Shown: positions 26,455-35,693, counted from the first letter of the stretch. The stretch: DNA of 64,000 nucleotides from Caballeronia mineralivorans PML1(12) (GCF_001028175.1 NZ_AEJF01000078.1:23028-87027); one strand, 5' to 3'. The notes: generated by a model not told the origin, from the sequence alone. Translations and numbers: made by a program.

Positions 26455-28323
26455 TCAGTGGCTGCCACCGTTACCACTACCGCCGCCGTGTCCGCCGCTG
26501 CTACCACTAGATCCTTTGCCGGATGCAGCGCCGCCGTTGGATGAACCGTTGCCGTTGCCGTCGCCGTGACCTCCGCTGGAACCGCCGTTGGAACCGTGGC
26601 CCGATGAGCTTTTTCCCTGCCCGCCATTGTTTCCGCTGCCGCCCGATGAACCGTTGCTGTCGCCATGGCCGCCGGAACCTTCACCACTGTTGGAACCGTG
26701 ACCCGATGAGCCAGTTCCGTGGGCGCCATTGCCTCCGTGACTACCATCGCTGCCGTGGCCGCCGTCGCTTCCATGACCACCGTTGTTGCCGTGACCACTG
26801 TCGCCACCGTGACCGCCGTCGTTGCCGTGGCCACCATCGTTGCCATGACCGCCGTCATTGCCGTGGCCACCATCGTTGCCATGACCGCCGTCGCTTCCAT
26901 GACCGCCATCGCTGCCGTGACCACCGTCGCTGCCGTGACCACCTGCGCTGCCATGACCGCCATCGCTGCCGTGACCACCGTCGTTGCCGTGACCACCATC
27001 GCTGCCGTGACCACCTGCGCTGCCGTGACCACCATCGTTGCCGTGACCACCATCGCTGCCGTGACCGCCGTCGCTGCCATGACCGCCGTCGCTGCCGTGA
27101 CCACCTGCGCTGCCATGACCACCGTCGTTGCCATGACCACCGTCGTTGCCGTGGCCACCATCGTTGCCGTGGCCACCATCGCTGCCGTGACCACCGTCGT
27201 TGCCGTGACCGCCATCGCTGCCGTGACCACCGTCGCTGCCGTGACCGCCGTCGTTGCCGTGACCACCGTCGTTGCCGTGACCACCGCTGCTATGACCCGA
27301 GCCGCTTCCCGTACTGCCGCCGGTGTTACCGCCAGAACCACTGCCAGTGGACCCGGACCCGCTACCTGAGCCCGTACCTCCGCCGCCCGAACTTCCACCG
27401 GACGCGCCACTGCCGCTGCCGCTGCCACTTCCACCGCCGCTCCCCGACCCTCCACTCCCGCCACTTGATGACCCCGATCCACCACCTGCACCAGCGCCGC
27501 CGCCCGAACTCCCACCGGACGCGCCACTGCCACTGCCGCTCCCGCCGCCGTTCCCCGACCCTCCACTCCCGCCACTTGATGACCCCGATCCACCACCTGC
27601 ACCAGCGCCGCCGCCCGAACTCCCACCGGACGCGCCGCTGCCACTGCCGCCACTGCCGCCACTGCCACCACTTGACGACCCAGACCCAGACCCACCACCA
27701 GACCCACCGCCACCGGAACTACCGCTTGACGAACCGCTGCCATGTCCGCCATTGCTGCCCGATCCTGTGCCCGCACCACTTCCGTTCGAGGTGCCGCCCG
27801 TCGACCCGGCGCCATTTGACCCGCCGCTACTAGAGTTCGATCCTGCCCCTGCCCCCGAACCGCTTCCCGAATTCCCCGCACTGCTTCCAGCACCGCTATT
27901 CGCACCCGCACCACTGCCGCCTGACGTACTACCCGAGGTACCACCGGAACCCCTGCCCCCACCGCCGCTCTCGTTGCCGTTGCCGCGATTGCCTGACCCA
28001 GCACCGCTACCCGAAGTCCCATTCGATGCATCGTCACCATGTCCTTCGGTGACGCTATCGGTGTTCGACTCGGTAGCTGCCGCGACGGCGGAACCCGATT
28101 CGCCCACGGTCGATGTATCGGACTCCATGCCATATCCGTCGTTCGCCGGTCCGCAATCGCCCGGGACGATCTTGTGGTGGTTGTCGTAACAAGGAGGCAA
28201 CGGCGCTGCCGAAAGATGCGTGACGCCAGTTTGCGCATTGGCCATCGGCGGGATAGCGCTGGCGATGACAATGCAACTCACTCTAAGAGCGGTCTTCAAC
28301 GTTTTTTTATAAGTAGTACTCAT
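26455..28323 (-). CDS. Secreted Gly/Ser/His-rich low-complexity repeat protein
   Basis: A 622-residue protein with a clear signal peptide (basic MSTTYKKTLK, hydrophobic VSCIVIASAI, cleavage after ANA at residue 30). The mature protein opens with a short non-repetitive part holding two cysteines (PPCYDNHH and PGDCGPAND). Residues about 95-345 are a Gly/Ser linker-like region, residues 347-533 carry about 31 copies of GGHG(N/S)(D/A), and the tail is Gly/Ser/His. The ATG at 28323 has a GGGGGAA site. Several other frames are open across the repeats because of codon bias, but only this one has a signal peptide and start site. The function is unknown; the histidine spacing suggests possible metal binding, and a structural or matrix role is an alternative. 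Confidence 0.8.
   Translation of the reverse strand: MSTTYKKTLKTALRVSCIVIASAIPPMANAQTGVTHLSAAPLPPCYDNHHKIVPGDCGPANDGYGMESDTSTVGESGSAVAAATESNTDSVTEGHGDDASNGTSGSGAGSGNRGNGNESGGGGRGSGGTSGSTSGGSGAGANSGAGSSAGNSGSGSGAGAGSNSSSGGSNGAGSTGGTSNGSGAGTGSGSNGGHGSGSSSGSSGGGGSGGGSGSGSSSGGSGGSGGSGSGASGGSSGGGAGAGGGSGSSSGGSGGSGNGGGSGSGSGASGGSSGGGAGAGGGSGSSSGGSGGSGSGGGSGSGSGSGASGGSSGGGGTGSGSGSGSTGSGSGGNTGGSTGSGSGHSSGGHGNDGGHGNDGGHGSDGGHGSDGGHGNDGGHGSDGGHGNDGGHGNDGGHGNDGGHGSAGGHGSDGGHGSDGGHGSDGGHGNDGGHGSAGGHGSDGGHGNDGGHGSDGGHGSAGGHGSDGGHGSDGGHGSDGGHGNDGGHGNDGGHGNDGGHGNDGGHGGDSGHGNNGGHGSDGGHGSDGSHGGNGAHGTGSSGHGSNSGEGSGGHGDSNGSSGGSGNNGGQGKSSSGHGSNGGSSGGHGDGNGNGSSNGGAASGKGSSGSSGGHGGGSGNGGSH
26725..27285 (-). repeat. 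18-bp tandem array encoding GGHG(N/S)(D/A), about 31 units
   Basis: The array encodes six-residue units. Most read GGHGND or GGHGSD; three read GGHGSA and start higher-order blocks (SA-SD-...). Units nearest the C-terminal end are more degenerate (GGHGGD, SGHGNN, GSHGGN). The near identity of units at the DNA level suggests recent expansion by slippage or recombination. Confidence 0.95.
27441..27636 (-). repeat. Direct repeat of about 85 bp with 111-bp period in the Gly/Ser region
   Basis: Positions 27441-27525 recur at 27552-27636 with essentially the same sequence, an offset of 111 bp (37 codons). A partial, more diverged third copy precedes them near 27388-27425. They encode Gly/Ser/Ala segments such as GASGGSSGGGAGAGGG. 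Confidence 0.85.
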
Positions 28324-28900
28324 ATTTCCCCCGGAATGAAACGCGTTTTTGTCCCGCGTTCCCGTCAGTCAGGGACGCGATGTGGTCCCAGAATGGCACC
28401 CTCAAGGAAGCGTTCCGTGCGCTACGCCACGCGATCGGGAGAAGTTGGTTGGAAAGAGTACGAGAGAGCGCAGAGAACGTTTGCGCCACAACAGACAGGA
28501 CGGTATGGGAAACCCGATGTTGTGATCGGAAACCCTGATATGAGCCTTGTTTTATACGGGTTCTGTCGGCTTTGAACCGCCGTCGATCATTCGATCCGGG
28601 CGAACCCTTGCCACGCCCAAACGCTTAAGTTCGGCAGCGCAAAGGTCCGTCGTCAACGATGTTCTCGTCGTGGTTATCGGGTCTTCTTGTCGATGGATCC
28701 AGGCGTTCGCGATGCAATCGGAGCGCCGGTTCGAATCTACGGAGATGGGTGTCGAGACGCCGCGTGATTGCGAGTCTGAAAGTGAAACAAAGGATGGCGA
28801 AGCGAAGGGTAAAGAGACCACTGCTGCCTGTCGATGTATCTATCGGCTGGCAGGGTCCCATAATCGAGAGGCACGCATTTCAAACAACGAGCAGATCATG
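28324..28900. other. Intergenic region, no gene recognised
   Basis: These 577 bp precede the glycine-rich gene and follow the ABC permease stop at 28901. Short frames exist on both strands but show neither ribosome binding sites nor family resemblance. A GGTTCGAATC string near 28730 recalls a tRNA T-loop, but no cloverleaf can be built around it. Confidence 0.55.
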
Positions 28901-29824
28901 TCACTGCCGCTGTTCCTTGACACGCGAAACGAGTTGCGTCGGACTCACGAACTGCAGCGCGATCAGCACCCACACGAGCGTGATCGCCATGTAGATCATC
29001 GCCATTGCATCGATTGACTGAGGCGCGCGCACGCCCGTCGAAAAGACTGCGTAATACAGTGCGACGACGAGCGTTTGCGTCGTTGGCCCAGCGGTGAAGA
29101 ACGTCAGTTCGAACATACCGATGGTACGCACGAGCACGAGCAAACCTGCAGCAAGCATGCCCGGCATCAAGAGCGGCAACAGCACATAACGAAAGTATTT
29201 CGCGGTGTTAGCACCGAAGATGCGAGCAGCTGCTTCGAGATTGGGATCGATCTGCTCGATAAACGGCGTCATCACGAGAATGACGAACGGCAGCGCCGGG
29301 ACGAGGTTCGCGAGGATCACGCCGCTCAACGTGCCGGCAAGGCCGACCTTGTACATGACGGTCGCCATCGGAATGCCGTAGGTGACGGGCGGGACCATCA
29401 ACGGCAGCAGGAACACGAGCATCGCGAAACGCTTGCCGCGAAACTGCACGCGGGCGAGCGCATAGGCTGCGGGCACGCCAAGTGCGATCGATAGAATCAC
29501 GACCGCCCCGACCACCTCGATCGTCACCCACAAGACGCTCGCGAGCTGGAAGTCGTTCCATGCCTGCGCGTACCAGTGCAGCGTGAATCCCGGCGGCAGC
29601 AGCGTACCGAACCAGCGCGTCGCGACCGAGTTGACCGCGACGGTCGCAATCAGCAACAGGACGTTGAACAGGAAAAACGCCATCGCGCCCCAGACGAACA
29701 TCTTCCAGAGCCGATCGCCAAGGCTTACGCGCGGTTTCATCGGCTTCGCCGGTTGTGCGCCGTCGTTACGGCTGTCGTGAGACGCAGGCGCCGTCCAGAC
29801 AGATGCGTGGTTATCGGTCGCCAT
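28901..29824 (-). CDS. ABC transporter permease, PotC/PhnV-like
   Basis: A 307-residue inner-membrane permease with six hydrophobic segments. The EAA-type coupling loop is LEAAARIFGANTAKYFRYVLLPLLMPGMLAAGL, and the start of the transmembrane domain is VLWVTIEVVGAVVILSIALGVPAAYALARVQF. Its ATG overlaps the end of the preceding permease gene. It is the last gene of a four-gene importer (binding protein, ATPase, two permeases) of the polyamine/iron/phosphonate class. Confidence 0.9.
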   Translation of the reverse strand: MATDNHASVWTAPASHDSRNDGAQPAKPMKPRVSLGDRLWKMFVWGAMAFFLFNVLLLIATVAVNSVATRWFGTLLPPGFTLHWYAQAWNDFQLASVLWVTIEVVGAVVILSIALGVPAAYALARVQFRGKRFAMLVFLLPLMVPPVTYGIPMATVMYKVGLAGTLSGVILANLVPALPFVILVMTPFIEQIDPNLEAAARIFGANTAKYFRYVLLPLLMPGMLAAGLLVLVRTIGMFELTFFTAGPTTQTLVVALYYAVFSTGVRAPQSIDAMAMIYMAITLVWVLIALQFVSPTQLVSRVKEQRQ

Positions 29825-30705
29825 CAGCCTTTACCTCCGGTCACCGGACCCGTGTAGAAGAAGCGGCGTGCACTCAGCATGCCTGCCACCACCAGCAACT
29901 GCACGAAGCCCATCACCATCGCAATCGCGGAGGCGAGTGAATAATCGTAGCTTTCGAATGCGGCTTCGGCGGCGGCTATCGAAATCACGCGTGTGGGTCC
30001 AGCAGGCGCACCGAGCAGCACCGCCGATGGGAACACCGAGAACGCCTGCACGAACGAAAGACACGCGGCCATCGTCAGGCCCGGCATCAGCAGCGGCAGA
30101 TAGATCTGGCGAAACTGCTGCCACGGGCTCGCGCCGAGCGTGGCGGCGGCACGCGCAAGCGTCGGGTCGATGCCTGTCACGTACGAGAGCGTCAACAGGA
30201 AAGCAAACGGAAATCCCGACACGATCAACGATATCAACACGCCCCAATAGTTATGCGTAAGACGCACTTCATCGCTATAAAAATGCAGTCCGTGCACCGC
30301 TTGTGAGAACCAGCCGTTCGGGCCGAAGTACGTCAGCATGCCATCCGCGATCAGCACCGTGCCAAGGGTCACAGGAATCACGAGCAACGTGGTCACGAAC
30401 TTCTGATACGGCGAATTGCGGCGCAAAGCGAACGCGACGGGAACCGATAAACCCACGTTGATGATCGTCGCCGGCACCGCGAGCTTCAACGTCACGATGA
30501 TGGTGGGCCACATCGCCGTATCGGTGAAAAAGGCGATGTAATTGGCGAACGCGGAGCCGCCGTTCATCGGCTGGAACGACAGCACGAGGCCATACAAGAA
30601 CGGATAGACGAACAGCGCGAGGATGAAGATCAGCGCGGGAGAAACCAGCCACGCTTTGGCGTCGCGTGGGACGGCGGCCGGTAGCACTACGTTCGGCAGG
30701 TTCAT
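29824..30705 (-). CDS. ABC transporter permease, PotB-like
   Basis: A 293-residue permease with six membrane spans and the coupling loop LARAAATLGASPWQQFRQIYLPLLMPGLTMA. The first span (ALIFILALFVYPFLYGLVLSF) is typical of the PotB side of such pairs. It overlaps the ATPase gene by 4 bp and the PotC-like gene by 1 bp, showing a compact operon. Confidence 0.9.
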   Translation of the reverse strand: MNLPNVVLPAAVPRDAKAWLVSPALIFILALFVYPFLYGLVLSFQPMNGGSAFANYIAFFTDTAMWPTIIVTLKLAVPATIINVGLSVPVAFALRRNSPYQKFVTTLLVIPVTLGTVLIADGMLTYFGPNGWFSQAVHGLHFYSDEVRLTHNYWGVLISLIVSGFPFAFLLTLSYVTGIDPTLARAAATLGASPWQQFRQIYLPLLMPGLTMAACLSFVQAFSVFPSAVLLGAPAGPTRVISIAAAEAAFESYDYSLASAIAMVMGFVQLLVVAGMLSARRFFYTGPVTGGKG

Positions 30706-31781
30706 GGCGTTTCCCCGTCGTACACCAGCGTGCGCGATGGCGGCACACGCAGGCAGATCGTTTCGCCGACGGCCACGTCACCGGTCACGCGCGCCCATAG
30801 ACTACCGAACGCGGCCTTCACGCGAATCAACGAATCGTGGCCGCCGTATTCCACCGTGAGCACTTGCGCATCGAACGAATTTTCTGCACCGGGTGAGGCG
30901 CGGTCCAGGTCTTCGGGACGCATTGCAACGCTTACGCGTTTGCTGTCGAAACCGGCCATCGGCATACCGGTCAGACGAACGCCGTGCGCACTCACGGCAA
31001 CGCCTTCGCCCTGCATGCCTTCGAGCGCAAATTCGGCTACGTTCCGATACCCCATGAAGCGCGCGACATGCAGGTTGCCCGGCCGCTCATAGATTTCCTT
31101 CGGCGACGCTACCTGCTGTACCGTACCTTCCCTCATCACGACGATGCGGTCAGCCATCGACAGCGCTTCGTCCTGATCGTGCGTCACATAAATTGTCGCG
31201 CGTCCGAGCTGGCTGTGAATGCGCCGAATCTCGGCACGCATTTCAATGCGCAGCTTGGTATCCAGATTCGACAGCGGTTCGTCCATCAGCACGAGCGCCG
31301 GCTCGATCACGATTGCCCGGGCGATAGCCACACGCTGTTGCTGACCGCCGGACAACTGCCCCGGCAGCTTCTTCTCCTGACCGACAAGCTGCACCATCTG
31401 CAGCGCTTCATACGCGCGACGAGCGGCTTCGCTCTTCGCAACACCGCGCATCTTGAGACCGAAGCCGACGTTATCGAGCACGGACATATGCGGGAACAGC
31501 GCATAGTTCTGGAACACCATGCCGAAGCCGCGTTTCTCGGGTGGCAGGACATCGATACGCTGATCGTCGAGCCAGATTCGTCCTCCGGTAAGCGGTTGCA
31601 AGCCGGCGATGCAATTCAGCGCCGTCGACTTGCCGCATCCCGACGGCCCTAGCAGTGCGATGAACTCGCCCCGCTGGATGTTCAAGGCAAGACCGCGCAG
31701 CGCAGCGACCGCCTGGCCTTCGGCGTTCATGAAACTGCGGCTGACCGAATCAAGACGCAACTCATCAAACTGATGCTTCAT
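30702..31781 (-). CDS. ABC transporter ATP-binding protein, PotA/FbpC-like
   Basis: An ATPase of about 359 residues: Walker A GPSGCGKST, Q-loop MVFQNYALFPHM, signature [15 protein letters not shown], Walker B LVLMDEPLSNLD, switch VTHDQDEALSMADR, and a C-terminal TOBE domain (about residues 265-355). The ATG at 31781 (MKHQFDELRLDSVSRSF) is chosen from homology; the preceding 48 codons of open frame overlap the upstream binding-protein gene and look non-coding. Confidence 0.9.
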   Translation of the reverse strand: MKHQFDELRLDSVSRSFMNAEGQAVAALRGLALNIQRGEFIALLGPSGCGKSTALNCIAGLQPLTGGRIWLDDQRIDVLPPEKRGFGMVFQNYALFPHMSVLDNVGFGLKMRGVAKSEAARRAYEALQMVQLVGQEKKLPGQLSGGQQQRVAIARAIVIEPALVLMDEPLSNLDTKLRIEMRAEIRRIHSQLGRATIYVTHDQDEALSMADRIVVMREGTVQQVASPKEIYERPGNLHVARFMGYRNVAEFALEGMQGEGVAVSAHGVRLTGMPMAGFDSKRVSVAMRPEDLDRASPGAENSFDAQVLTVEYGGHDSLIRVKAAFGSLWARVTGDVAVGETICLRVPPSRTLVYDGETP

Positions 31782-31857
31782 GGCAGATTCCCGATACATG
31801 GAACGACGCCGTGCGGCGAGCTTAATGCCATCGACAAGCCGCACAGTCATGAACAAC

Positions 31858-33045
31858 CTACTTCGACTTCTGCGCACCGATCTCGCGGTCCCACTTCTGG
31901 AATGCGGCGACCATCGCGGCCGCATTCAGCGGCACCACGTGCGGACGGTCGGCCAGGAGCTGCGCGTATTCCGGCCGGCCATACTTCTTGATGACATCCT
32001 GGCTCTTCGTCGGCGCGGACTCGATCGTGACACCCTTCACTGCGGGGCCTGGATAGAAGTAGCCATCGTCGAAAGTCATTGCCTGCTGCGCGGGTTCAAG
32101 CATGAAGTTCATCATCTTGTAGAGCACGTCGAGCTTTTCCTTCGGCACGCCGTTCGGGATCACCATGTAGTGAGCGTCGTTGACCCACGTCATGTTGTCG
32201 AAGGCCTGGACCTTGTATTCGGCCGGCACGAGGCCAAGCGCGCGCGGGTTGATGTCCCAGCCGGTCACGGTCACCGTCATGTCGCGCGAGCCTTCGCCCA
32301 GTTCCTTCATCACCGCCGACGTGCCGCCCGGGTAATACGGAATGCAGTCGTTCAGTTGTTTGAGGAAGGCCCAGGTCTTGTCCCAGCCGTTGATCGGGTC
32401 TTGCGGATTCTTGTCGCCGAGCACATACGGCAAGCCCATCAGGAAGGTGCGGCCGGGACCTGAATTAGCCGGGCGTGCATAGATAAGCTTGTCCGGATGG
32501 GCCTTGCACCACGCGAGCAACTGTTCCGGCGTCTTCGGCGGATCGGTCACCTTCGCCGGGTTGTATTCGATCAGCGGCCCCGCCGGCATGTACGTCACCT
32601 CGATGCCATAGCCTTGCGCCACGTCCTGCATCTTGCGTGGACCGGGTGCGTATTTATCGAGTACGCCGGGGAACGCAGCGGCTTGATCCGGCAGCAGTTT
32701 CATCCAGAGCTTTTGTTCGATACCTGCGGCAAGCGCGTCCGTGCCGGTCAGCACGAGGTCGATATCCGAGCGGCCGGCTGCCTGCATCGCCTTGATCTTG
32801 CCGGGCAACTGCGGCGCGGGTGCGTTGGTGAACGTGATGTTGGAGACGAGTTGCGGGTACTTGGCCTTGAAGGCCTCGAACGCCTTCTGGGTCAGTTGCA
32901 AATTCCCCGCCACATCGACTATGTTGATCGCCACCGGATCCGCGGCGTGCGCAGAAGGTGCAGTGACGACGGTTACCGCAGCCACGGCGCTCAATGCCAT
33001 GCACAGGACCGCCAGCTTCGCGGACAAACGGCCGGACAGAATCAT
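31858..33045 (-). CDS. ABC transporter periplasmic binding protein (family 1, PotD/Fbp-like)
   Basis: A 395-residue binding protein with a signal peptide (hydrophobic LAVLCMALSAVAAVTVVTA, cleavage near AHA at about residue 34). The mature part has INIVDVAGNLQLTQKAFEAFKAKYP, DLVLTGTDALAAGIEQKLW and NAAAMVAAFQKWDREIG. It is the first gene of the importer operon and gives no clear ligand motif; polyamines, ferric iron, phosphonates or thiamine are all served by this class. Confidence 0.88.
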   Translation of the reverse strand: MILSGRLSAKLAVLCMALSAVAAVTVVTAPSAHAADPVAINIVDVAGNLQLTQKAFEAFKAKYPQLVSNITFTNAPAPQLPGKIKAMQAAGRSDIDLVLTGTDALAAGIEQKLWMKLLPDQAAAFPGVLDKYAPGPRKMQDVAQGYGIEVTYMPAGPLIEYNPAKVTDPPKTPEQLLAWCKAHPDKLIYARPANSGPGRTFLMGLPYVLGDKNPQDPINGWDKTWAFLKQLNDCIPYYPGGTSAVMKELGEGSRDMTVTVTGWDINPRALGLVPAEYKVQAFDNMTWVNDAHYMVIPNGVPKEKLDVLYKMMNFMLEPAQQAMTFDDGYFYPGPAVKGVTIESAPTKSQDVIKKYGRPEYAQLLADRPHVVPLNAAAMVAAFQKWDREIGAQKSK

Positions 33046-33509
33046 TTCGTCTCCTCGCTCTTTGTATGGATTTTATTGCGGATCGATTGAGGCCGATGCC
33101 GGCCACACGACACAAATGGGACGCAGGAAGGCGCTCTTCGCGGCGCATTTATCGATGTATGTTGTCGTATGAGAACATAACCGTGACACGACGCACTTTC
33201 CATCACCGTTAACCCTTAACAGCGATGCTTTCGAGCTTCAGAGAAAAATCGGATGGATATCGCCCTAGCCTCTCTGGATGGTCACTCCCACGATTTGAGC
33301 TAGAACAGCTCCACGTGAGATCGGAGGAAGTATTGCAGTGGGTTCAATTGCGGATGCAGTCGCCCATGTTGTACGACAACCTATCTTTTGAATCAGCGAC
33401 AGGACGCAACTTTCAGTGCAGCAAGGCAGACAAGCATAGGGAGGTTTTGCCCGAAAGGGCCGCTTCCCGGCGCGCGAAACGCCGGGCAAGCTTTGACGCT
33501 AACGTCAAC
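33046..33509. other. Intergenic region between importer operon and sensor kinase
   Basis: Promoter region of the importer (right-hand minus-strand reading toward 33045) and trailer of the kinase gene. Apart from the hairpin at 33466-33486, I see nothing identifiable in these 464 bp. Confidence 0.5.
33466..33486 (-). terminator. Hairpin downstream of the sensor kinase gene
   Basis: CCCGGCG and CGCCGGG form a 7-bp stem with a 7-nt loop, 23 bp beyond the kinase stop. A second small hairpin (GCCC-N4-GGGC) follows on the minus strand, without a convincing T-run. Termination is possible. Confidence 0.4.
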
Positions 33510-34955
33510 TTAGTGGCTCGCCGAAGCCGGCTCCATCGGTACGCCAGCAGACGGCGTGGCAGTGGGTGTTCCGGGTGAGTCCTGCTGCCCACCGCGCGAC
33601 GCGGCGACTGAAAATGCAAACGTATTGATGCCTCCCACACTAGTAGCGAATACCTTGCCGCCATGCATCTCCGCAGTCGCCTTGACAATAGCCAAGCCCA
33701 GTCCGTGGTTCTCGCGACTATTGGTCCGCGACACCTCGGCGCGATAAAACCGGTCGAACAGATGATCGAGCACCGCGGGTTCGATCGGCGCGCCCGGGTT
33801 GGCGACGGCCACGCGCACCTGGTCGTCCTCGCGGGTGATAGAGACCGTAATGGTCGATCCTTCCTCGCAATGCTGGATCGCGTTCATCAGGAGATTGATG
33901 CACGCGCGGCCGAACAAGGACTTGTTCACCCGCACGAGCGCGTCGCCGGTGAATGCCGCGTGCACGTGCGCTTCCTCGAACGCAATCTCCAAAAATTCCA
34001 GCGTATGGGCGACTTCCGCGGCAAGCGATGCATCGACAAGTCCTGTCGCCCGTTCACCCTGATCGGCTCGGGCCAGAAACAGCATGTCGTTGATGATCGC
34101 CCGCATGCGCTCGAACTCTTCCAGATTCGACTGCAAGGTATGGCGCAAGTCGTCGACAGAGCGGTTGCGGGTCAGCGCCACTTCAGTCTGCCCGATCAGG
34201 ATGGTGACGGGCGTACGCAACTCGTGGGCGACATCGGCATTAAACGATTCCAGCCGCCCATATGCGCCATCGAGCCGTTCAAGCGCCCCGTTGAACGAGT
34301 TGGCGAGATCGTTCAGTTCGAGGGGCAGCGAGCTCGTGTTCAGCCGCTGCGAACGATTGTTCGGACTGACCGCCGATGCGTCCCGGGTCAGCCGCGTCAA
34401 CGGCGCAAGCCCGATCCGCGTGACCGAATAACTCAGCAGCAGCACGGCAAGGCTACCCAAAGCCGACAAGGCGGCGAGTGCAAACCCGAACACGCGCATG
34501 GTCCGTGCGTTGGCCGAATAACCGGCCGCCACCTGCAGCATCACGGCAGGCCGCGCGCCGTAGGAGGGAATCTCGATCGTGCTGGTCAGCATGTCGCTTT
34601 CACTGCCGCCCGTTCGCACGCGCTCATACCCGCCCGGCCAGCGATTCACGACCTGTCCGGTGACCGGACTACCGAAGTGGTAAGACGAATCGGCGCTCCA
34701 CACCGAATACAGCGTGACGCCGTCGCGCGGTGTCATGTCGGTGAGCTTTTCGCGCGCCATTTTCCATTTTTCAGGCGTGACCGCGTGATACACGATGATC
34801 CGCGCGATCTGCGTACGGTCGTCGAGCGACTCGCGCAAATGCAGTTCGAGTTGCGTGCGCAACACCAGGAAAAGTCCCGTTCCGATCAGCGTGAAGACAA
34901 ACAACGCGACAGCCGCGAACATGAAAGCGAGACGCCGGGCGATTGATCGATTCAT
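33510..34955 (-). CDS. Two-component sensor histidine kinase, heavy-metal (CusS/IrlS) type
   Basis: A 481-residue membrane kinase: first membrane segment about residues 11-32, periplasmic sensor to about 150, second segment about 153-178, HAMP to about 230, H-box DVAHELRTP with His244, then N-box CINLLMNAIQHCEEGS and G-box NHGLGLAIVKATAEMHGG. A Ser/Pro/Gly tail follows residue 455. The layout and the operon with an RND efflux system match metal-sensing kinases, although drug or solvent sensing is possible. Its ATG overlaps the response regulator stop by 4 bp. Confidence 0.88.
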   Translation of the reverse strand: MNRSIARRLAFMFAAVALFVFTLIGTGLFLVLRTQLELHLRESLDDRTQIARIIVYHAVTPEKWKMAREKLTDMTPRDGVTLYSVWSADSSYHFGSPVTGQVVNRWPGGYERVRTGGSESDMLTSTIEIPSYGARPAVMLQVAAGYSANARTMRVFGFALAALSALGSLAVLLLSYSVTRIGLAPLTRLTRDASAVSPNNRSQRLNTSSLPLELNDLANSFNGALERLDGAYGRLESFNADVAHELRTPVTILIGQTEVALTRNRSVDDLRHTLQSNLEEFERMRAIINDMLFLARADQGERATGLVDASLAAEVAHTLEFLEIAFEEAHVHAAFTGDALVRVNKSLFGRACINLLMNAIQHCEEGSTITVSITREDDQVRVAVANPGAPIEPAVLDHLFDRFYRAEVSRTNSRENHGLGLAIVKATAEMHGGKVFATSVGGINTFAFSVAASRGGQQDSPGTPTATPSAGVPMEPASASH

Positions 34956-35638
34956 GATGTCCCCGCTTCTTCGCGGACTTCGAGCACGTAGCCCATGCCG
35001 CGCACCGTATGCAGCAACTTGGTCGGAAACGGGCCGTCCAGCTTGGCTCGCAGGCGCTTGATCGCGGTTTCCACCACGTTGGTATGGCTGTCGAAATTTA
35101 CGTCCCAGACCAGTTCGGTGATCGCCGTCTTCGACAGGATATCGCCCTGACGGCGCGCGAGCACGCTCAGCAACTGGAATTCCTTGGCCGTCAGGTCCAG
35201 CCGCACGCCATCGCGCGTGGCGCGGCGGCCGATCAGGTCGACGTATAAATCGCCCAGCGAGATCAGCGTCGATTCCTGGACGCGGGTGCGCCGCGCGAGC
35301 GCGTGCAACCGCTCGACGAGTTCCAGGAAGGAGAACGGTTTAGTGAGGTAGTCGTCGGCGCCTTCACGCAGGCCCCGTACCCGGTCGTTGATCTGGTCGC
35401 GCGCGGTGAGCATGATGACAGGGGTCGCCTTATGCGCGCGCAGCGCCTTCAGCACGCTGAAGCCGTCGCGTTTGGGCAGCATCACGTCGAGCACGATCAC
35501 GTCGTAGTCGAATTCGATCGCGAGATGCGTACCTTCCTCGCCGTCAAGGGCCACGTCGACAATCCAGCCCTGCTCCGTTAACCCGGAGCGCAGGTAGTCG
35601 ACCACCTTGTGTTCGTCTTCCACGATGAGCAGTTTCAT
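34952..35638 (-). CDS. OmpR-family response regulator, heavy-metal (CusR/IrlR) type
   Basis: A 228-residue regulator with a receiver domain (acidic pair ED at 7-8, phosphoacceptor Asp51 in VLDVMLP, Lys in LTKPF) and a winged-helix DNA-binding domain (DLTAKEFQLLSVLARRQG and ETAIKRLRAKLDGPF). The partner kinase gene overlaps it by 4 bp. A TATAAT element lies 28 bp upstream of the start at 35666-35671, next to an AAAACGTTTT palindrome. Confidence 0.92.
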   Translation of the reverse strand: MKLLIVEDEHKVVDYLRSGLTEQGWIVDVALDGEEGTHLAIEFDYDVIVLDVMLPKRDGFSVLKALRAHKATPVIMLTARDQINDRVRGLREGADDYLTKPFSFLELVERLHALARRTRVQESTLISLGDLYVDLIGRRATRDGVRLDLTAKEFQLLSVLARRQGDILSKTAITELVWDVNFDSHTNVVETAIKRLRAKLDGPFPTKLLHTVRGMGYVLEVREEAGTS

Positions 35639-35673
35639 GCGCGCCTTCTTGTATTACGTCTTCCCATTATAGA

Positions 35674-35683
35674 AAAACGTTTT
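35674..35683. promoter_or_regulatory. AAAACGTTTT palindrome ahead of the response regulator
   Basis: A 10-bp perfect palindrome sits 2 bp upstream of a TATAAT-like -10 element. The core AAACGTTT recurs at 41934-41941, upstream of the RND operon on the other side of the gene set, which would suit a shared binding site for the response regulator. It is short enough to be chance. Confidence 0.35.
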
Positions 35684-35693
35684 GCTCCCCCAT

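Noticed and set aside
25901..26510. Plus-strand frames that might encode a small protein
   Set aside because: No ribosome binding site, irregular composition, overlap with the repeat gene end, and no recognisable domain beyond a very weak signalling-domain-like stretch.
26725..27285. Possible CRISPR array because of regular repeats
   Set aside because: Units are contiguous 18-bp coding repeats in frame, with no unique spacers and no cas genes.
26523..27833. Plus-strand Arg/Cys/His-rich frame of over 400 codons
   Set aside because: It is the antisense image of the 18-bp array; it has no signal, start site or plausible fold.
28680..28760. GGTTCGAATC string resembling a tRNA T-loop
   Set aside because: No acceptor stem, D-arm or anticodon arm can be formed around it at tRNA spacing.
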